Origin: Streptomyces avermitilis MA-4680 = NBRC 14893
GTDB taxonomy: Bacteria > Actinomycetota > Actinomycetes > Streptomycetales > Streptomycetaceae
Assembly (NCBI RefSeq): GCF_000009765.2
Contig: NC_003155.5
Span: forward strand, 8,928,001 to 8,992,000
DNA length: 64,000 nt
Reading direction: 5' to 3'
This document shows positions 1 to 8,856 of the stretch, in pieces. A program made the position numbers and the translations under genes. The notes under the pieces are model-generated. The model made no database searches. It was not told the origin of the DNA and saw nothing but the letters and a program-made list of their open reading frames with translations. Positions within the stretch are counted from its first letter, which is position 1. Each line of letters begins with the position of its first letter.

Positions 1-298
1 ACAGCTCGCGCAGCGAGATCCGGCGCATCACGCACTCCCGCAGCGGCCTGGCGACCAGGGTGTGCTGCGGTCCCGCGACCGGGCCGAGCAGCAGCGAGCC
101 CGCTTCGAGACGGCCGAGGTGGTGCCACTGGCCCTGCTGGACGGCGTCCACCGCGAACAGGTCCATGGCGCCGGCCGCCACCAGCCACAGCACCTGCGGC
201 CCTTCCAGATCGAGGCGGCCGAGCCCCGAGCAGTCGTACGGGGTGCCCATCGAACCCAGGGCACCGAGGACGAGGTCGCCCTCGTGAACCGCCGTCAT
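1..298 (-). CDS. NHLM-type export ABC protein, N-terminus only (partial)
   Basis: The gene starts with ATG at 298, 1 bp after the stop of the upstream C39-ABC gene, and runs off the left edge of the window. About 99 residues are visible, beginning MTAVHEGDLVLGALGS. This N-terminal part has no transporter domain yet. In NHLM peptide export systems the second ABC subunit has an N-terminal region resembling a cyclic-nucleotide-binding fold ahead of the membrane and ATPase domains, and this stretch fits by position and composition. Inference: it pairs with the C39-ABC protein and HlyD-like subunit to export the double-glycine peptide encoded at 3460-3675. Confidence 0.7.
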   Translation of the reverse strand, partial: MTAVHEGDLVLGALGSMGTPYDCSGLGRLDLEGPQVLWLVAAGAMDLFAVDAVQQGQWHHLGRLEAGSLLLGPVAGPQHTLVARPLRECVMRRISLREL

Positions 299-299
299 C

Positions 300-2537
300 T
301 CACCGCTCCCTGACCAGCTGGGCATACGCGCCGCCGGCCGTCACCAGGGCGTCGTGCCGCCCCCGTTCCACGATCGTGCCGTGCTGGAGCACCACGATCT
401 CGTCGCTGTCGCGCACGGTGCTGAGCCGGTGCGCGATCACCACACAGGCACAGCCGCGCTTGCGCAGATTGTCGATGACCGTCTGCTCGGTCTCCGCGTC
501 CAGCGCGCTCGTCACCTCGTCGAGGACCAGGATGCTGGGGTTGCGCACCAGCGCCCGCGCGATCTCCAGGCGCTGGCGCTGACCGCCGGAGAAGTTGCGC
601 CCGTCCTGCTCGACCCGGCTGTGGATGCCGCCCGGGCGGCGCGTGACGACGTCGTACAGGTCCGCGTCCTGAAGCGCCGCGACCACCGCGTCGTCCGGGA
701 TCGACGGGTCCCACAGCGCCACGTTGTCGCGGACCGTCCCCTCGAAGAGGAACACGTCCTGGTCCACGAAGGAGACCGAAGCCGCGAGCGCCCCGCGCGG
801 GATGTCCGCCAGCCGCTGCCCGTCGATGCGGATCACGCCCTCCCAGGGGGCGTAGAGACCCGATATCAGCCGGGAGACCGTGGACTTGCCGCTTCCGGAA
901 CCGCCCACCAGCGCCACCTGCTGTCCGGGGCCGACCGTCAGGCTGAACCCGCTCAGCAGCGGCTGGTCGAGCGGGCTGTAGCCGAACGTGATGTTCTCCA
1001 GTTCGACATGGCCCTGCAGCCGCCGGGTCGACTCGCCACCGCCGGGGCGGGCGTAGAGCGGGTCGGCCTGGAAGTTCTCGACGTCCTTGAGACGTGCCAC
1101 GTCGGCCGCGAAGTCCTGGATGCGGCCCGCGACACCGTTGAGGCGGGTGATCGGCGCGGTGAAGCGGGTGACGAGGGCCTGGAACGCGACAAGGAGACCG
1201 ACCGAGATGCCGCCCTCCACCGCGCGCAGGCCGCCGATCCAGAGAATCAGCGCGCTGTTGAGCGTCGCGAGCGTCGGCGCGACCACGCCCAGCCAGGCGC
1301 TCGGCACCCCGAGGCGCTGCTGCTCCTCCAGCGTGGTGGCGTGCTGCCCGGCCCACTTGCGGAAGTAGCCGTCCTCGCCGCCGGTCGCCTTCATCGTCTC
1401 GATCAGCTGGAGACCGGTGTAGGCCGTGTTGGTCAGCCGGGCGCTGTCGGCGCGCAGCTTCGCGGTACGCGTCGCCCGCAGCCGTATGACGACCCGCATG
1501 GCCACGACGTTGAGCAGTGCGACGCCGATGCCGACGGCCGTCAGCTGCGGGTCGTAGGTGTAGAGGAGGACCGCGTAGAGCACGACGACGATCGCGTCGA
1601 CGCCGGCCGCCGCGAGGTCACGGGCCAGGGTCTCGGCGACCGCGTCGTTCGACTGGAGCCGCTGGACCAGGTCGGCCGGGCTGCGCTGGGAGAAGAAGGT
1701 GACCGGAAGCCGCAGCAGGTGCCGCAGGAAGCGGGCACTGGAGAGCGTGGAGGAGATGACGCGGCCGTGCAGCAGGTTCGCCTGTTGCAGCCAGGTCAGC
1801 GCGATCGTCAGCGCCACACAGGTGCCCATCGACGCGAACAGCACGCCGAGCAGCGAGGTCTGGCCGCCGATCAGGAACATGTCGATGTAGGTACGGCTCA
1901 GCGCGGGCATCGCCGCGCCCACCGCCACCAGCAGCAGGCTCGCGAGGACGGCGGCGGGCATGGTGCCCGAGGTGCCGCGCAGCCGGGCCGGCATGGCGCC
2001 CAGGACACCCGGCCTGCGGCCGCCCTTCTCGAAGTCGGGGCCCGGCTCCATGACCAGGACGACGCCGGTGAAGCTGGTGTCGAAGTCCTCCATGGGCACG
2101 AACCGGCGGCCCTTGCCGGGGTCGTTGATGTGCACGCCCCGCCGGCCGAAGCGGCGCCCCATGCCGTCGTACACGACGTAGTGGTTGAACTCCCAGAACA
2201 GGATCGCGGGCGCCTTCACCTCGGCGAGCGCGGCCGTGTCCATCTGCATGCCCTTGGCCGTCAGGCCGTAACTACGGGCCGCCTTGAGGAGGTTGCTGGC
2301 CCGCGAGCCGTCCCGGGAGACACCGCAGGCGATGCGCAGTTCCTCGAGGGGGATGTGCCGGCCGTAGTGGCCGAGCACCATGGCGAGGGAGGCGGCGCCG
2401 CACTCGACGGCCTCCATCTGGAGGACGGTGGGGGTGCGTACGGTCTTCTGCCGGCTCTTGGGGACCGTGCGCTTCGGCGGGGCGGCCCGCCGTCTGCCGC
2501 GCGCCGACGGCGGCAGGGTGTCCTGGGGAGCGGTCAC
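300..2537 (-). CDS. C39 peptidase-ABC exporter of an NHLM/bacteriocin system
   Basis: A 745-aa protein. The GTG at 2537 overlaps the HlyD stop by 4 bp (GTGA), so the much longer open frame upstream is not used. The N-terminal C39 peptidase (about residues 35-170) has the catalytic Cys in VECGAASLAM, the His in FNHYVVYDGM and the Asp in HINDPGKG. A six-helix membrane domain follows, then an ATPase with Walker A GGSGSGKST, signature NFSGGQRQRLE and Walker B ILVLDE. Such proteins cleave leaders after GG and export the core peptide through the inner membrane. The substrate is probably the GG peptide two genes upstream. Family assignment is firm; the substrate is inferred. Confidence 0.93.
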   Translation of the reverse strand: MTAPQDTLPPSARGRRRAAPPKRTVPKSRQKTVRTPTVLQMEAVECGAASLAMVLGHYGRHIPLEELRIACGVSRDGSRASNLLKAARSYGLTAKGMQMDTAALAEVKAPAILFWEFNHYVVYDGMGRRFGRRGVHINDPGKGRRFVPMEDFDTSFTGVVLVMEPGPDFEKGGRRPGVLGAMPARLRGTSGTMPAAVLASLLLVAVGAAMPALSRTYIDMFLIGGQTSLLGVLFASMGTCVALTIALTWLQQANLLHGRVISSTLSSARFLRHLLRLPVTFFSQRSPADLVQRLQSNDAVAETLARDLAAAGVDAIVVVLYAVLLYTYDPQLTAVGIGVALLNVVAMRVVIRLRATRTAKLRADSARLTNTAYTGLQLIETMKATGGEDGYFRKWAGQHATTLEEQQRLGVPSAWLGVVAPTLATLNSALILWIGGLRAVEGGISVGLLVAFQALVTRFTAPITRLNGVAGRIQDFAADVARLKDVENFQADPLYARPGGGESTRRLQGHVELENITFGYSPLDQPLLSGFSLTVGPGQQVALVGGSGSGKSTVSRLISGLYAPWEGVIRIDGQRLADIPRGALAASVSFVDQDVFLFEGTVRDNVALWDPSIPDDAVVAALQDADLYDVVTRRPGGIHSRVEQDGRNFSGGQRQRLEIARALVRNPSILVLDEVTSALDAETEQTVIDNLRKRGCACVVIAHRLSTVRDSDEIVVLQHGTIVERGRHDALVTAGGAYAQLVRER

Positions 2538-3340
2538 GGGAGCAGCCAATCGACGGGACGCTGATCGGCCAGCCGGATCGAACCCGTGGCCAGGGTCATG
2601 GAAGCGAGGGTGTACGGCGGCCCGTCCGCTGAGGACCACTGGTAGCCGCTCTTCGTGCCGGACGACCGGTCGAGCCGGACCAGGACGGCCACCGGCCGGC
2701 CCTTCTTGGTGAACTGCTCGCCCAGCTGGCTGTCGCCGAGGAACGCGGCGATCTGCTGCCGGGTCTGGACGGTCCGGTCGACGGACTTCACATGGCCGTG
2801 CAGCACCCCGTACTGCTGGGTCGGCACCGACTGGACGGTCAGGTCCACCGCCGCGTTCGCCGGAATCGAGGAGGCGTTCTCGGCCGGGACGTACACCGTC
2901 GCGTACAGCGGGTCCGAGGCGTGGGCGACCTTCTCCACGGCGGCGACGTTCGCGCCGGTCTGGATGATCGCGCCGATCGTGGCGGCGAGCGCGGTGATCC
3001 GGCCCGCGGCGACGGTGCGCACCAGAGTGTCGCCGTCGTCCGTACGGACCTTGAGGACGGGCGAGTTCGCCGGCAGCCGCTCGCCCTCCTTGGCGAGGAC
3101 CGCGGTCACCTGCCCCGCGACGGGGCTTTGCAGGACGTAACTGCCCTCGCCGTGCGTGAGGACGGCGGGTGCGCCGACCGTGGAGGCGACGGAGCCCGTC
3201 ACGGCCCACACGGAGGCGGCCGCCATGACGACGACCGTCACGGACAGGACGAGCCAGCCCTGGGGGCGTGCGAAGCGCACCGGGAGGTCGAGCTCTTCGG
3301 GCGACTGCAGCTTGGCGAGGGCCTGTTGGCGGAACTGCAC
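2534..3340 (-). CDS. HlyD-like membrane fusion subunit of NHLM peptide exporter
   Basis: A 268-aa protein with a short cytoplasmic N-terminus, one membrane helix (WLVLSVTVVVMAAASVWAV, about residues 29-48) and a biotinyl-lipoyl/HlyD-like region (SPVAGQVTAVLAKEGERL). It is shorter than proteobacterial HlyD, as usual for NHLM-system secretion proteins of actinomycetes, which have no outer membrane. It lies between the peptide gene and the ABC gene and overlaps the latter by 4 bp, so the three are probably one transcript. Inferred role: bridge or stabilise the exporter on the outer face of the membrane. Confidence 0.88.
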   Translation of the reverse strand: MQFRQQALAKLQSPEELDLPVRFARPQGWLVLSVTVVVMAAASVWAVTGSVASTVGAPAVLTHGEGSYVLQSPVAGQVTAVLAKEGERLPANSPVLKVRTDDGDTLVRTVAAGRITALAATIGAIIQTGANVAAVEKVAHASDPLYATVYVPAENASSIPANAAVDLTVQSVPTQQYGVLHGHVKSVDRTVQTRQQIAAFLGDSQLGEQFTKKGRPVAVLVRLDRSSGTKSGYQWSSADGPPYTLASMTLATGSIRLADQRPVDWLLP

Positions 3341-3459
3341 GGAACTTCCCTCACCTGTCGGAGAGATTTACGGCATCCGTGAGTCCCGGAACCGCCAAGG
3401 CGGTTCCCAAGGAAATACAGAGCATACGGTGGATCAGAAATCGCTGGATGCGATCAAGA

Positions 3460-3675
3460 TCAGAGACCGGCGACCAGGTTGGTGACCGGGGCGGTGTTCA
3501 GGCCGGTCACACCCTCGACCGTGCCGACGGCCGTGCCGACGACGGCGGAGACCGGGGCAACGCCGTCGACCAGGCCGGTGACGGTGCCAACGGCGTTCAG
3601 GGACAGACCGCCCGAGACGGCGTCGAGGTCGGCGTCGGAGATCTCGGCGGTCACAACCTGGGGGGTGGAGTTCAT
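3460..3675 (-). CDS. Double-glycine leader peptide precursor (71 aa), cysteine-free core
   Basis: ATG at 3675 is preceded by AAGGGAAG. A longer open frame upstream (to 3843) has no good ribosome site and is rejected as the start. The leader ends ISDADLDAVSGG, a classic double-glycine site for C39 peptidases. The core that follows is about 47 residues, hydrophobic, rich in Val, Gly, Thr and Ala, with repeated GTV/GLV segments and the C-terminus NLVAGL. It contains no Cys, so it cannot form lanthionine or labionin rings, although similar peptides are often labelled type A2 lantipeptides. No modification enzyme is visible in this window. A bacteriocin-like or self-assembling product is possible; activity is unknown. 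Confidence 0.85.
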   Translation of the reverse strand: MNSTPQVVTAEISDADLDAVSGGLSLNAVGTVTGLVDGVAPVSAVVGTAVGTVEGVTGLNTAPVTNLVAGL

Positions 3676-4136
3676 GATGGAACTTCCCTTCGTATGGGTA
3701 TTCGTAAGGGGGAGAGCGGCCCCCCTCTGGGGACAGACGGTCGGCCGCGACCGCGGGCGCCGGGCACCCGTTGCCGGGAACCCTGGGGCGGCCCCCGCGG
3801 TGCAATGGATCAAAGCACGGTGGCGTGGCGCGCATCCAATCAACCGGGCCTCTCACCTGCGCACTTGCACTCCGGGAGCGGTGATCCGTGCAGGCGTGCG
3901 CACGTCTCGGCGGCGACTTCTTCACATGCTGCGCGACATCGGCTCGTGCCTCCCCTTGCCGCCCCGACCCCGAATGGGACACTCCGGTCGCAATCGGTTG
4001 GACGTCGTGCGCAGGGCTGTGCAAATGCGCCGCCTGCCGTGACCCGCTTGCGCATTCGATGTGCAGATTCGCTGAAGCCGGGATTCCGCTCGGCGTCGGC
4101 AACTGACCGTCATCGCCCGATGGCGCTGCGTACTTC
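3676..4136. other. Intergenic region upstream of peptide export operon
   Basis: About 460 bp without a supportable gene. The minus-strand operon at 1-3675 must be transcribed from here. No clear -35/-10 pair or strong inverted repeat was recognised by eye. Open frames in this stretch are short, Arg-rich shadows. Confidence 0.5.
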
Positions 4137-4550
4137 TCAGTCCAGAAGCGCGTACACCGTGCTCGCCCGGGCCGCGATCTCGTCGCGGCCCTCGGCGGTC
4201 ATCGTGATGTCGGCGAAGGCCATCCGGCGGCCCAGGCGCGTGAGTACCGCCTCGACCAGCACATCGGCCTCCGTGACCGCGCGCTGGAAGCTGGTGGACT
4301 GCTGAACCGTCGTCATGGGGACGAAGCCGCCGCGCGCCGCCGACACCGCGATCACCGTCGCCGTGTCGGCGGCGGCCAGCAACGCCTGGCCCGACAACGC
4401 GCCGCCCTCCCGGGCGAGTCGCGCGGACCACGGCAGCCGGAGCACCACCCGGCGGTCGTCCACCTCCTCGACCGACAGGCCGAGATCGAGCACCCAGGGC
4501 GCGAAGTTGTCGGCGAGGATCTTTCCGGCTTGGGCAGGGGTCACCGTCAT
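4137..4550 (-). CDS. PaaI-like hotdog-fold thioesterase
   Basis: A 137-aa protein; ATG at 4550 is chosen because the fold begins there, while the longer frame adds an unrelated His/Arg-rich tail. The pattern fits PaaI-type acyl-CoA thioesterases: an N-terminal helix, a conserved GG-Ala segment (EGGALSGQALLAAADT, about residues 55-70) and the downstream strand VTEADVLVEAVLTRLGRRM. The family hydrolyses short or aromatic acyl-CoA thioesters. The gene stands alone, divergent from the protease at 4746, so its pathway is not indicated. Confidence 0.8.
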   Translation of the reverse strand: MTVTPAQAGKILADNFAPWVLDLGLSVEEVDDRRVVLRLPWSARLAREGGALSGQALLAAADTATVIAVSAARGGFVPMTTVQQSTSFQRAVTEADVLVEAVLTRLGRRMAFADITMTAEGRDEIAARASTVYALLD

Positions 4551-4745
4551 GGCGTGATGGTGCCCGCCGGCCCACACGGGCAGACGTGTATGCCGCGTAT
4601 TCCACCCTTTCGCACGAGCCAATCTCGTGAATCGCAAAGGCAGTTGAACACCTCGCGTGGCACGTGCGTATCAACAGGCATCCAGGCGCCCCCCAGTTCA
4701 GCTGCCGGACGGCGGCAACGGACCCCGTCCCCAGGAGGTCAAGAG

Positions 4746-6104
4746 TTGAGTCACAAACGCATACCCAAGCGCAAGGCCGCGATCGCAGCGGGAAGCGTGG
4801 CGGCGCTCGGAGCGGCGGCACTTCTACTCCCCAATGCCAACGCTTCCCAGACGGACTCGGGGGACTCCACCCCGAGGACGTTCAAGTCGGCCGATGTCTC
4901 GGACCTCGCCTCACAGCTCGCCTCGCAGCTTGGTGACGCCTTCGCCGGTTCGTACTACAACGCCGACAAGCAGCAGCTCGTCATCAATGTCGTCGGCGAC
5001 GACAGCAACGTGATCAACCAGATCAGAAAGGCCGGCGCGGTCCCCAACCAGGTGCAGAACAGCACCTCCACGCTCCAGGCCGCGGCCAAGACGCTCAAGA
5101 CCGATGCCACCATCCCCGGCACGGCCTGGGCGGTCGACCCGAAGACGAACGAGATCCGGGTCACCGCCGACTCCACCGTCAAGGGCGCCAAGTGGGACAC
5201 GCTGACGGCGACGGTCAAGAGCCTCGGCTCGGGCGTGGCGACCGTGAAGAAGTCCGCGGGCACGTTCAAGACGTTCGTATCGGGCGGCGACGCCATCTTC
5301 GGCGGCGGTGCGCGCTGTTCGCTGGGCTTCAACGTCACCGCGGGCGACGGCAGCCCGGCGTTCCTGACCGCGGGGCACTGCGGTGTCGCGGCCGCCGCAT
5401 GGTCGGACTCGCAGAACGGCCAGCCGATCGCCACCGTCGACCAGGCCACCTTCCCCGGCGAGGGTGACTTCTCGCTCGTCAAGTACGACGACCCGAACAC
5501 GCAGGCGCCGAGCGAGGTCAACGTCGGCAACGGGCAGACCGTCCAGATCTCCCAGGCCGCGGAAGCCACGGTGGGCCAGCAGGTCTTGCGGATGGGCAGC
5601 ACCACGGGCCTCAACGACGGCAACGTCACCGGCCTCGACGCCACGGTCAACTACCCCGAGGGCACGGTCACCGGTCTCATCCAGACCGATGTCTGCGCCG
5701 AGCCGGGCGACAGCGGCGGCTCCCTGTTCACGCAGGACGGCAGCGCGATCGGCCTGACCTCCGGCGGCAGCGGGGACTGCACCGTCGGCGGCGAGACCTT
5801 CTTCCAGCCGGTCACCACGGCGCTGGAGGCGGTCGGCGCGACGCTCGGTGCGGGTGGCGCCGCGGGCGCCGGCGACGAGTCCGCCGCGCCCGGCGATGAG
5901 GCGACCGACCCCGCGGGCGAGGCGACCGACCCGGCAGGCGAGGCGACCGACCCGGCAGGCGAGGCCACCGACCCGGCCGGTGAGGCGACCGATCCGGCCG
6001 ACCAGTCGGGCAACGACGGCGCCGAGCAGTCGGGCAACGACGGCGCCGACCAGTCGGGCAACGACGGCGCCGACGACGGCTCCGGCCTGGTGTCGAGCAA
6101 CTGA
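4746..6104 (+). CDS. Secreted S1-family serine protease (streptogrisin-like) with repeat tail
   Basis: TTG at 4746 follows AGGAGG by 7 nt, which fixes an unusual TTG start; the product has 452 aa. A Tat/Sec-type signal (KRIPKRKAAIAAGSVAALGAAALL) is followed by a propeptide (about 35-170) and a chymotrypsin-fold domain starting near DAIFGGGARCSLGF. The catalytic triad is His in TAGHC, Asp in EGDFSLVKYD and Ser in GDSGGS. Beyond the domain is a low-complexity tail with tandem EATDPAG heptads and three QSGNDGA units, probably a flexible linker or wall-proximal stalk. Role: extracellular proteolysis after removal of the propeptide. Related streptogrisins often lack this acidic tail. Confidence 0.93.
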   Translation: MSHKRIPKRKAAIAAGSVAALGAAALLLPNANASQTDSGDSTPRTFKSADVSDLASQLASQLGDAFAGSYYNADKQQLVINVVGDDSNVINQIRKAGAVPNQVQNSTSTLQAAAKTLKTDATIPGTAWAVDPKTNEIRVTADSTVKGAKWDTLTATVKSLGSGVATVKKSAGTFKTFVSGGDAIFGGGARCSLGFNVTAGDGSPAFLTAGHCGVAAAAWSDSQNGQPIATVDQATFPGEGDFSLVKYDDPNTQAPSEVNVGNGQTVQISQAAEATVGQQVLRMGSTTGLNDGNVTGLDATVNYPEGTVTGLIQTDVCAEPGDSGGSLFTQDGSAIGLTSGGSGDCTVGGETFFQPVTTALEAVGATLGAGGAAGAGDESAAPGDEATDPAGEATDPAGEATDPAGEATDPAGEATDPADQSGNDGAEQSGNDGADQSGNDGADDGSGLVSSN

Positions 6105-6140
6105 CCCGGACGTAAAAGCGGTTCTGTCCGGACTGTGGAA

Positions 6141-6172
6141 CGGTCCGGCCCTCCGGCGGGAGGGCCGGACCG
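6141..6172. terminator. Bidirectional hairpin terminator
   Basis: A 13-bp perfect inverted repeat (CGGTCCGGCCCTC with its complement 6 nt later) lies between the convergent protease and PP2C genes. Its position and strength fit a shared terminator. Confidence 0.8.
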
Positions 6173-6190
6173 CTCCGCGTTCCCGTCCGG

Positions 6191-8329
6191 TCAGGAAGCC
6201 CGCGCCCTCAGCAACAGCAACGCGATGTCGTCGAGCCGTTCCTCGGCCGTCGCGGTGTGCCGCACGAGCCGGTCGGCCAGCTCGTCCAGCGGCTCGTCGC
6301 CGCTCTCGGCGAGCCGCTCGCCGAGTTCGGCCAGGGCGTCCTCGATGTCGATTCCCGGGGACTCGATCAGCCCGTCCGTGTAGAGCGCGAGCACGGAACC
6401 CGGCGCGAGCGCGAACTCGGTCGTCGTATAGGTGGCGTCCGCGTCGATCCCGAGCAGCGGGCCACCGGCCAGGTCCAGCACCCGCACCTGTCCGTCGGGC
6501 TTCCTGAGCAGCGGCGGCGGATGCCCCGCCCGGGCCATGACCACCCGCTGCCGCGCGGGGTCGAGACGCAGATAGACACAGCTCGCGAAGAGGTCGGTGC
6601 CCAGGTCGATCATCAGCCGGTTGGTGCTGCGCATGACCTGCCCCGGCGCCTGCCCGACCGTCGTGTACGCGCGGACCGCCGTACGGATCTGGCCCATCAG
6701 CCCCGCGGCCGTGACGTTGTGCCCCTGCACGTCCCCGATCACCGCGGCGGCCCGGCCGACGGTCGCCACCAGGTCGTAGAAGTCGCCGCCGATCTCCATG
6801 CCCTGGGTGGCGGGAAGATAGCGGGCCGCCGCTTCGATGCCGGGCAGCGACGGCAGGGAGTGCGGCAGCAGCGCCGCTTGCAGTCCGTGGGCGAGCTGGT
6901 GCTTGGCGTCGTACAGCAGCGCCCGTTCCAGCGCGAGCGCGATGAGCCCGCTGAGGCTGGTCAGGATCGCCCGTTCGTCCGCCGGGAACGCATGCGGCTC
7001 GGCGTACGCGAGAACGCAGGTGCCGACCGGACGTCCCGAGGCGATGAGCGGCAGAAAGGCCCACGCGGCCATCCCGTCAGGCGTCGTGCGCCGTGCCGGA
7101 TACAGGTGCTCCAACTGCCTGCGGGACTCGAAGAAGGCGGGCACTCCGCTGGTCAGGACGTGGGCGCCGGGGATCTGCGCGGTGAGCGGTTCGCCGTCGA
7201 AGCGCTCCGCGATCGCGGCGTCCGGATAGCCGCGGTGCCCGAGCACACGCAGCCGCCCGCCCCGCGATCCGAGCAGGATCAGGGCCTGGCTGCCCACGGT
7301 GGGTGCGAACTCCGACGCGATCAGCTGCACCACGTCCTGCACCCCCACCGCCTCGGTGAGGGCGCCGGCCAGGCTCAGCACATGGGAGATCGTCACCAGC
7401 CGCGTCGTGGCCTCGCCGTGCCGCGGCTCCGCCCGGGCCATCGCGGAGACCGCCCGGGCGCGGGAGATGCGCACGCTCAGCCCGTTGGTGCTCGGGTAGA
7501 GGCGGAAGGAGAGCCAGTCGCCCGGCGGGCGCAGCGCCACGAACGACGTCACATGCTGGCTGATCAGCGCCGCGCGGTAGCAGTCCTCGTACGCGGGGTC
7601 GTTGAGCCAGGGCAGCGAAGCCCACAGCTGGGCGCCGAGCAGGTCGCCGACCGGCATGCCGAGCAGCTCGCAGGCCGCCGCGTTGGCGTAGCCGACCCGC
7701 CCGTGCAGATCGAGCGCACACAGCCCGTACGGCAGCCGGGCCGCCATCCGGACCGCCTCCCCGGCGCCCAGCGTGCCCGCCATCGCCGCCGTGGCGCCCG
7801 GGGTCGGCAGATCAGGTTCGGGACCCACCGGGTGGCCCTTCTCGACGGCGTGTGCCAGCCGGGTCGCGAGCCGGTCGCAGGCCACGCCTAGCTGGTCGCG
7901 CTCGCGGCTCGACAGCTCGGGCGGGTGCGAGTCCGGCCAGGTCACGAAGAGCGCGCCGTACACGGTGTCGGCGCACGCCAAGGGCAGCGCCGCCAGCGCG
8001 AACGAGTAGGGGAGGACCACCGCGACGCGCGGATAGCGGCCCGCCATCTGCTCCTCGCCGTTCACCCAGACCAGCCGCCGCTCCCGCACCGCCTCGGCGA
8101 CCGGGAGCGGCGCGCTCAGGCCCACCCGCTCCCAGGGTGCGGCGAAGGCCCGGGGCAGCCCCGCCATGACCGCCATCTCCAGGACCGGCTCGTCGGGGGC
8201 CAGCAGATACACCGCCCCGGAGTGGGCGTGCACGTCTTCCATCAGCGCGGCCAGCGCCAGCGACAGCAGTGGACCGCCGACCGGCGCCAGGGCGGACGGC
8301 TCCCGCCGGGACGCCTGCCCGTCGGACAC
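6191..8329 (-). CDS. GAF-PAS-GAF PP2C (SpoIIE-type) phosphatase
   Basis: GTG at 8329 is preceded by GAGGAGG at good spacing, so the open frame that continues through the repeat at 8456-8643 is not used; the product has 712 aa. Order: GAF-like sensor (about 10-160), PAS domain (about 190-300, with GYANAAACELLGM), second GAF (about 325-470) and C-terminal SpoIIE phosphatase (about 495-710). The metal-binding signatures are GGDFYDLV and VIGDVQGHN, with a late acidic LYTDGLIES. Such proteins dephosphorylate anti-anti-sigma factors in response to signals sensed by GAF/PAS domains. No cognate STAS or anti-sigma gene is adjacent; a second phosphatase lies at 16217-18703. Confidence 0.9.
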   Translation of the reverse strand: MSDGQASRREPSALAPVGGPLLSLALAALMEDVHAHSGAVYLLAPDEPVLEMAVMAGLPRAFAAPWERVGLSAPLPVAEAVRERRLVWVNGEEQMAGRYPRVAVVLPYSFALAALPLACADTVYGALFVTWPDSHPPELSSRERDQLGVACDRLATRLAHAVEKGHPVGPEPDLPTPGATAAMAGTLGAGEAVRMAARLPYGLCALDLHGRVGYANAAACELLGMPVGDLLGAQLWASLPWLNDPAYEDCYRAALISQHVTSFVALRPPGDWLSFRLYPSTNGLSVRISRARAVSAMARAEPRHGEATTRLVTISHVLSLAGALTEAVGVQDVVQLIASEFAPTVGSQALILLGSRGGRLRVLGHRGYPDAAIAERFDGEPLTAQIPGAHVLTSGVPAFFESRRQLEHLYPARRTTPDGMAAWAFLPLIASGRPVGTCVLAYAEPHAFPADERAILTSLSGLIALALERALLYDAKHQLAHGLQAALLPHSLPSLPGIEAAARYLPATQGMEIGGDFYDLVATVGRAAAVIGDVQGHNVTAAGLMGQIRTAVRAYTTVGQAPGQVMRSTNRLMIDLGTDLFASCVYLRLDPARQRVVMARAGHPPPLLRKPDGQVRVLDLAGGPLLGIDADATYTTTEFALAPGSVLALYTDGLIESPGIDIEDALAELGERLAESGDEPLDELADRLVRHTATAEERLDDIALLLLRARAS

Positions 8330-8455
8330 GCCGACCACCTCCTCGCACGGCCGCGCGACGGATCCCAGGGTCAAGGCTCCCTCCTGGCGGCCCTTCGCGC
8401 ACGGCGGGCGGCACGGCGCCGGAGCCCGGCGCCGGGGTGGCCCGGGCATCGCGCA

Positions 8456-8643
8456 GGGAAACGGCACCGGGAATCGGCACCGGCCCAGGGAATCGGCACC
8501 GGGAATCGGCACCGGCCCAGGGAATCGGCACCGGGAATCGGCACCGGCCCAGGGAATCGGCCGCGGGAATCGGCACCGGCCCAGGGAATCGGCACCGGGA
8601 ATCGGCACCGGCCCAGGGAATCGGCACCGGGAATCGGCACCGA
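8456..8643. repeat. 32-bp tandem repeat, about 5.5 copies
   Basis: Five full copies plus partial ends of a 32-bp unit made of two half-units, a 19-mer beginning GGGAATCGGCACCGGCCCA and the 13-mer GGGAATCGGCACC. One copy has a diverged 13-mer (CGC for ACC). It is open in several frames but lies upstream of the ribosome site of the PP2C gene, so it is probably non-coding. Confidence 0.92.
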
Positions 8644-8856
8644 GAACCCGGCACGGAGGAGACCCCCTTTACCCCGGGAGCACGTACTCATGCCCCCGCA
8701 GTGGAAGCGTGGCGCGGCGCGCGAGCGCTCCGAGTGCGCCCCCGCGCACCCTGATGGCTGGTTATCCGCGCCCACACCTGGTCGCATCCGCCAACAATGG
8801 GCACGCGCTCAGGACGGGTGGAGCGGCTGACGGCTGACGGGGAGTTGAGGGCGGAC

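Noticed and set aside
354..2564. 736-aa plus-strand open frame
   Set aside because: Antisense shadow of the C39-ABC gene, His/Arg/Asp-rich without domains; typical of GC-rich third-position bias.
3676..4136. Lanthipeptide dehydratase or cyclase for the GG peptide
   Set aside because: None present here; the only LanKC belongs to the ram cluster and its substrate motif (LLDLQ leader) is not in the GG peptide.
4911..7064. 717-aa minus-strand open frame over the protease
   Set aside because: Crosses the terminator and two convergent genes with firm domains; composition is shadow-like.
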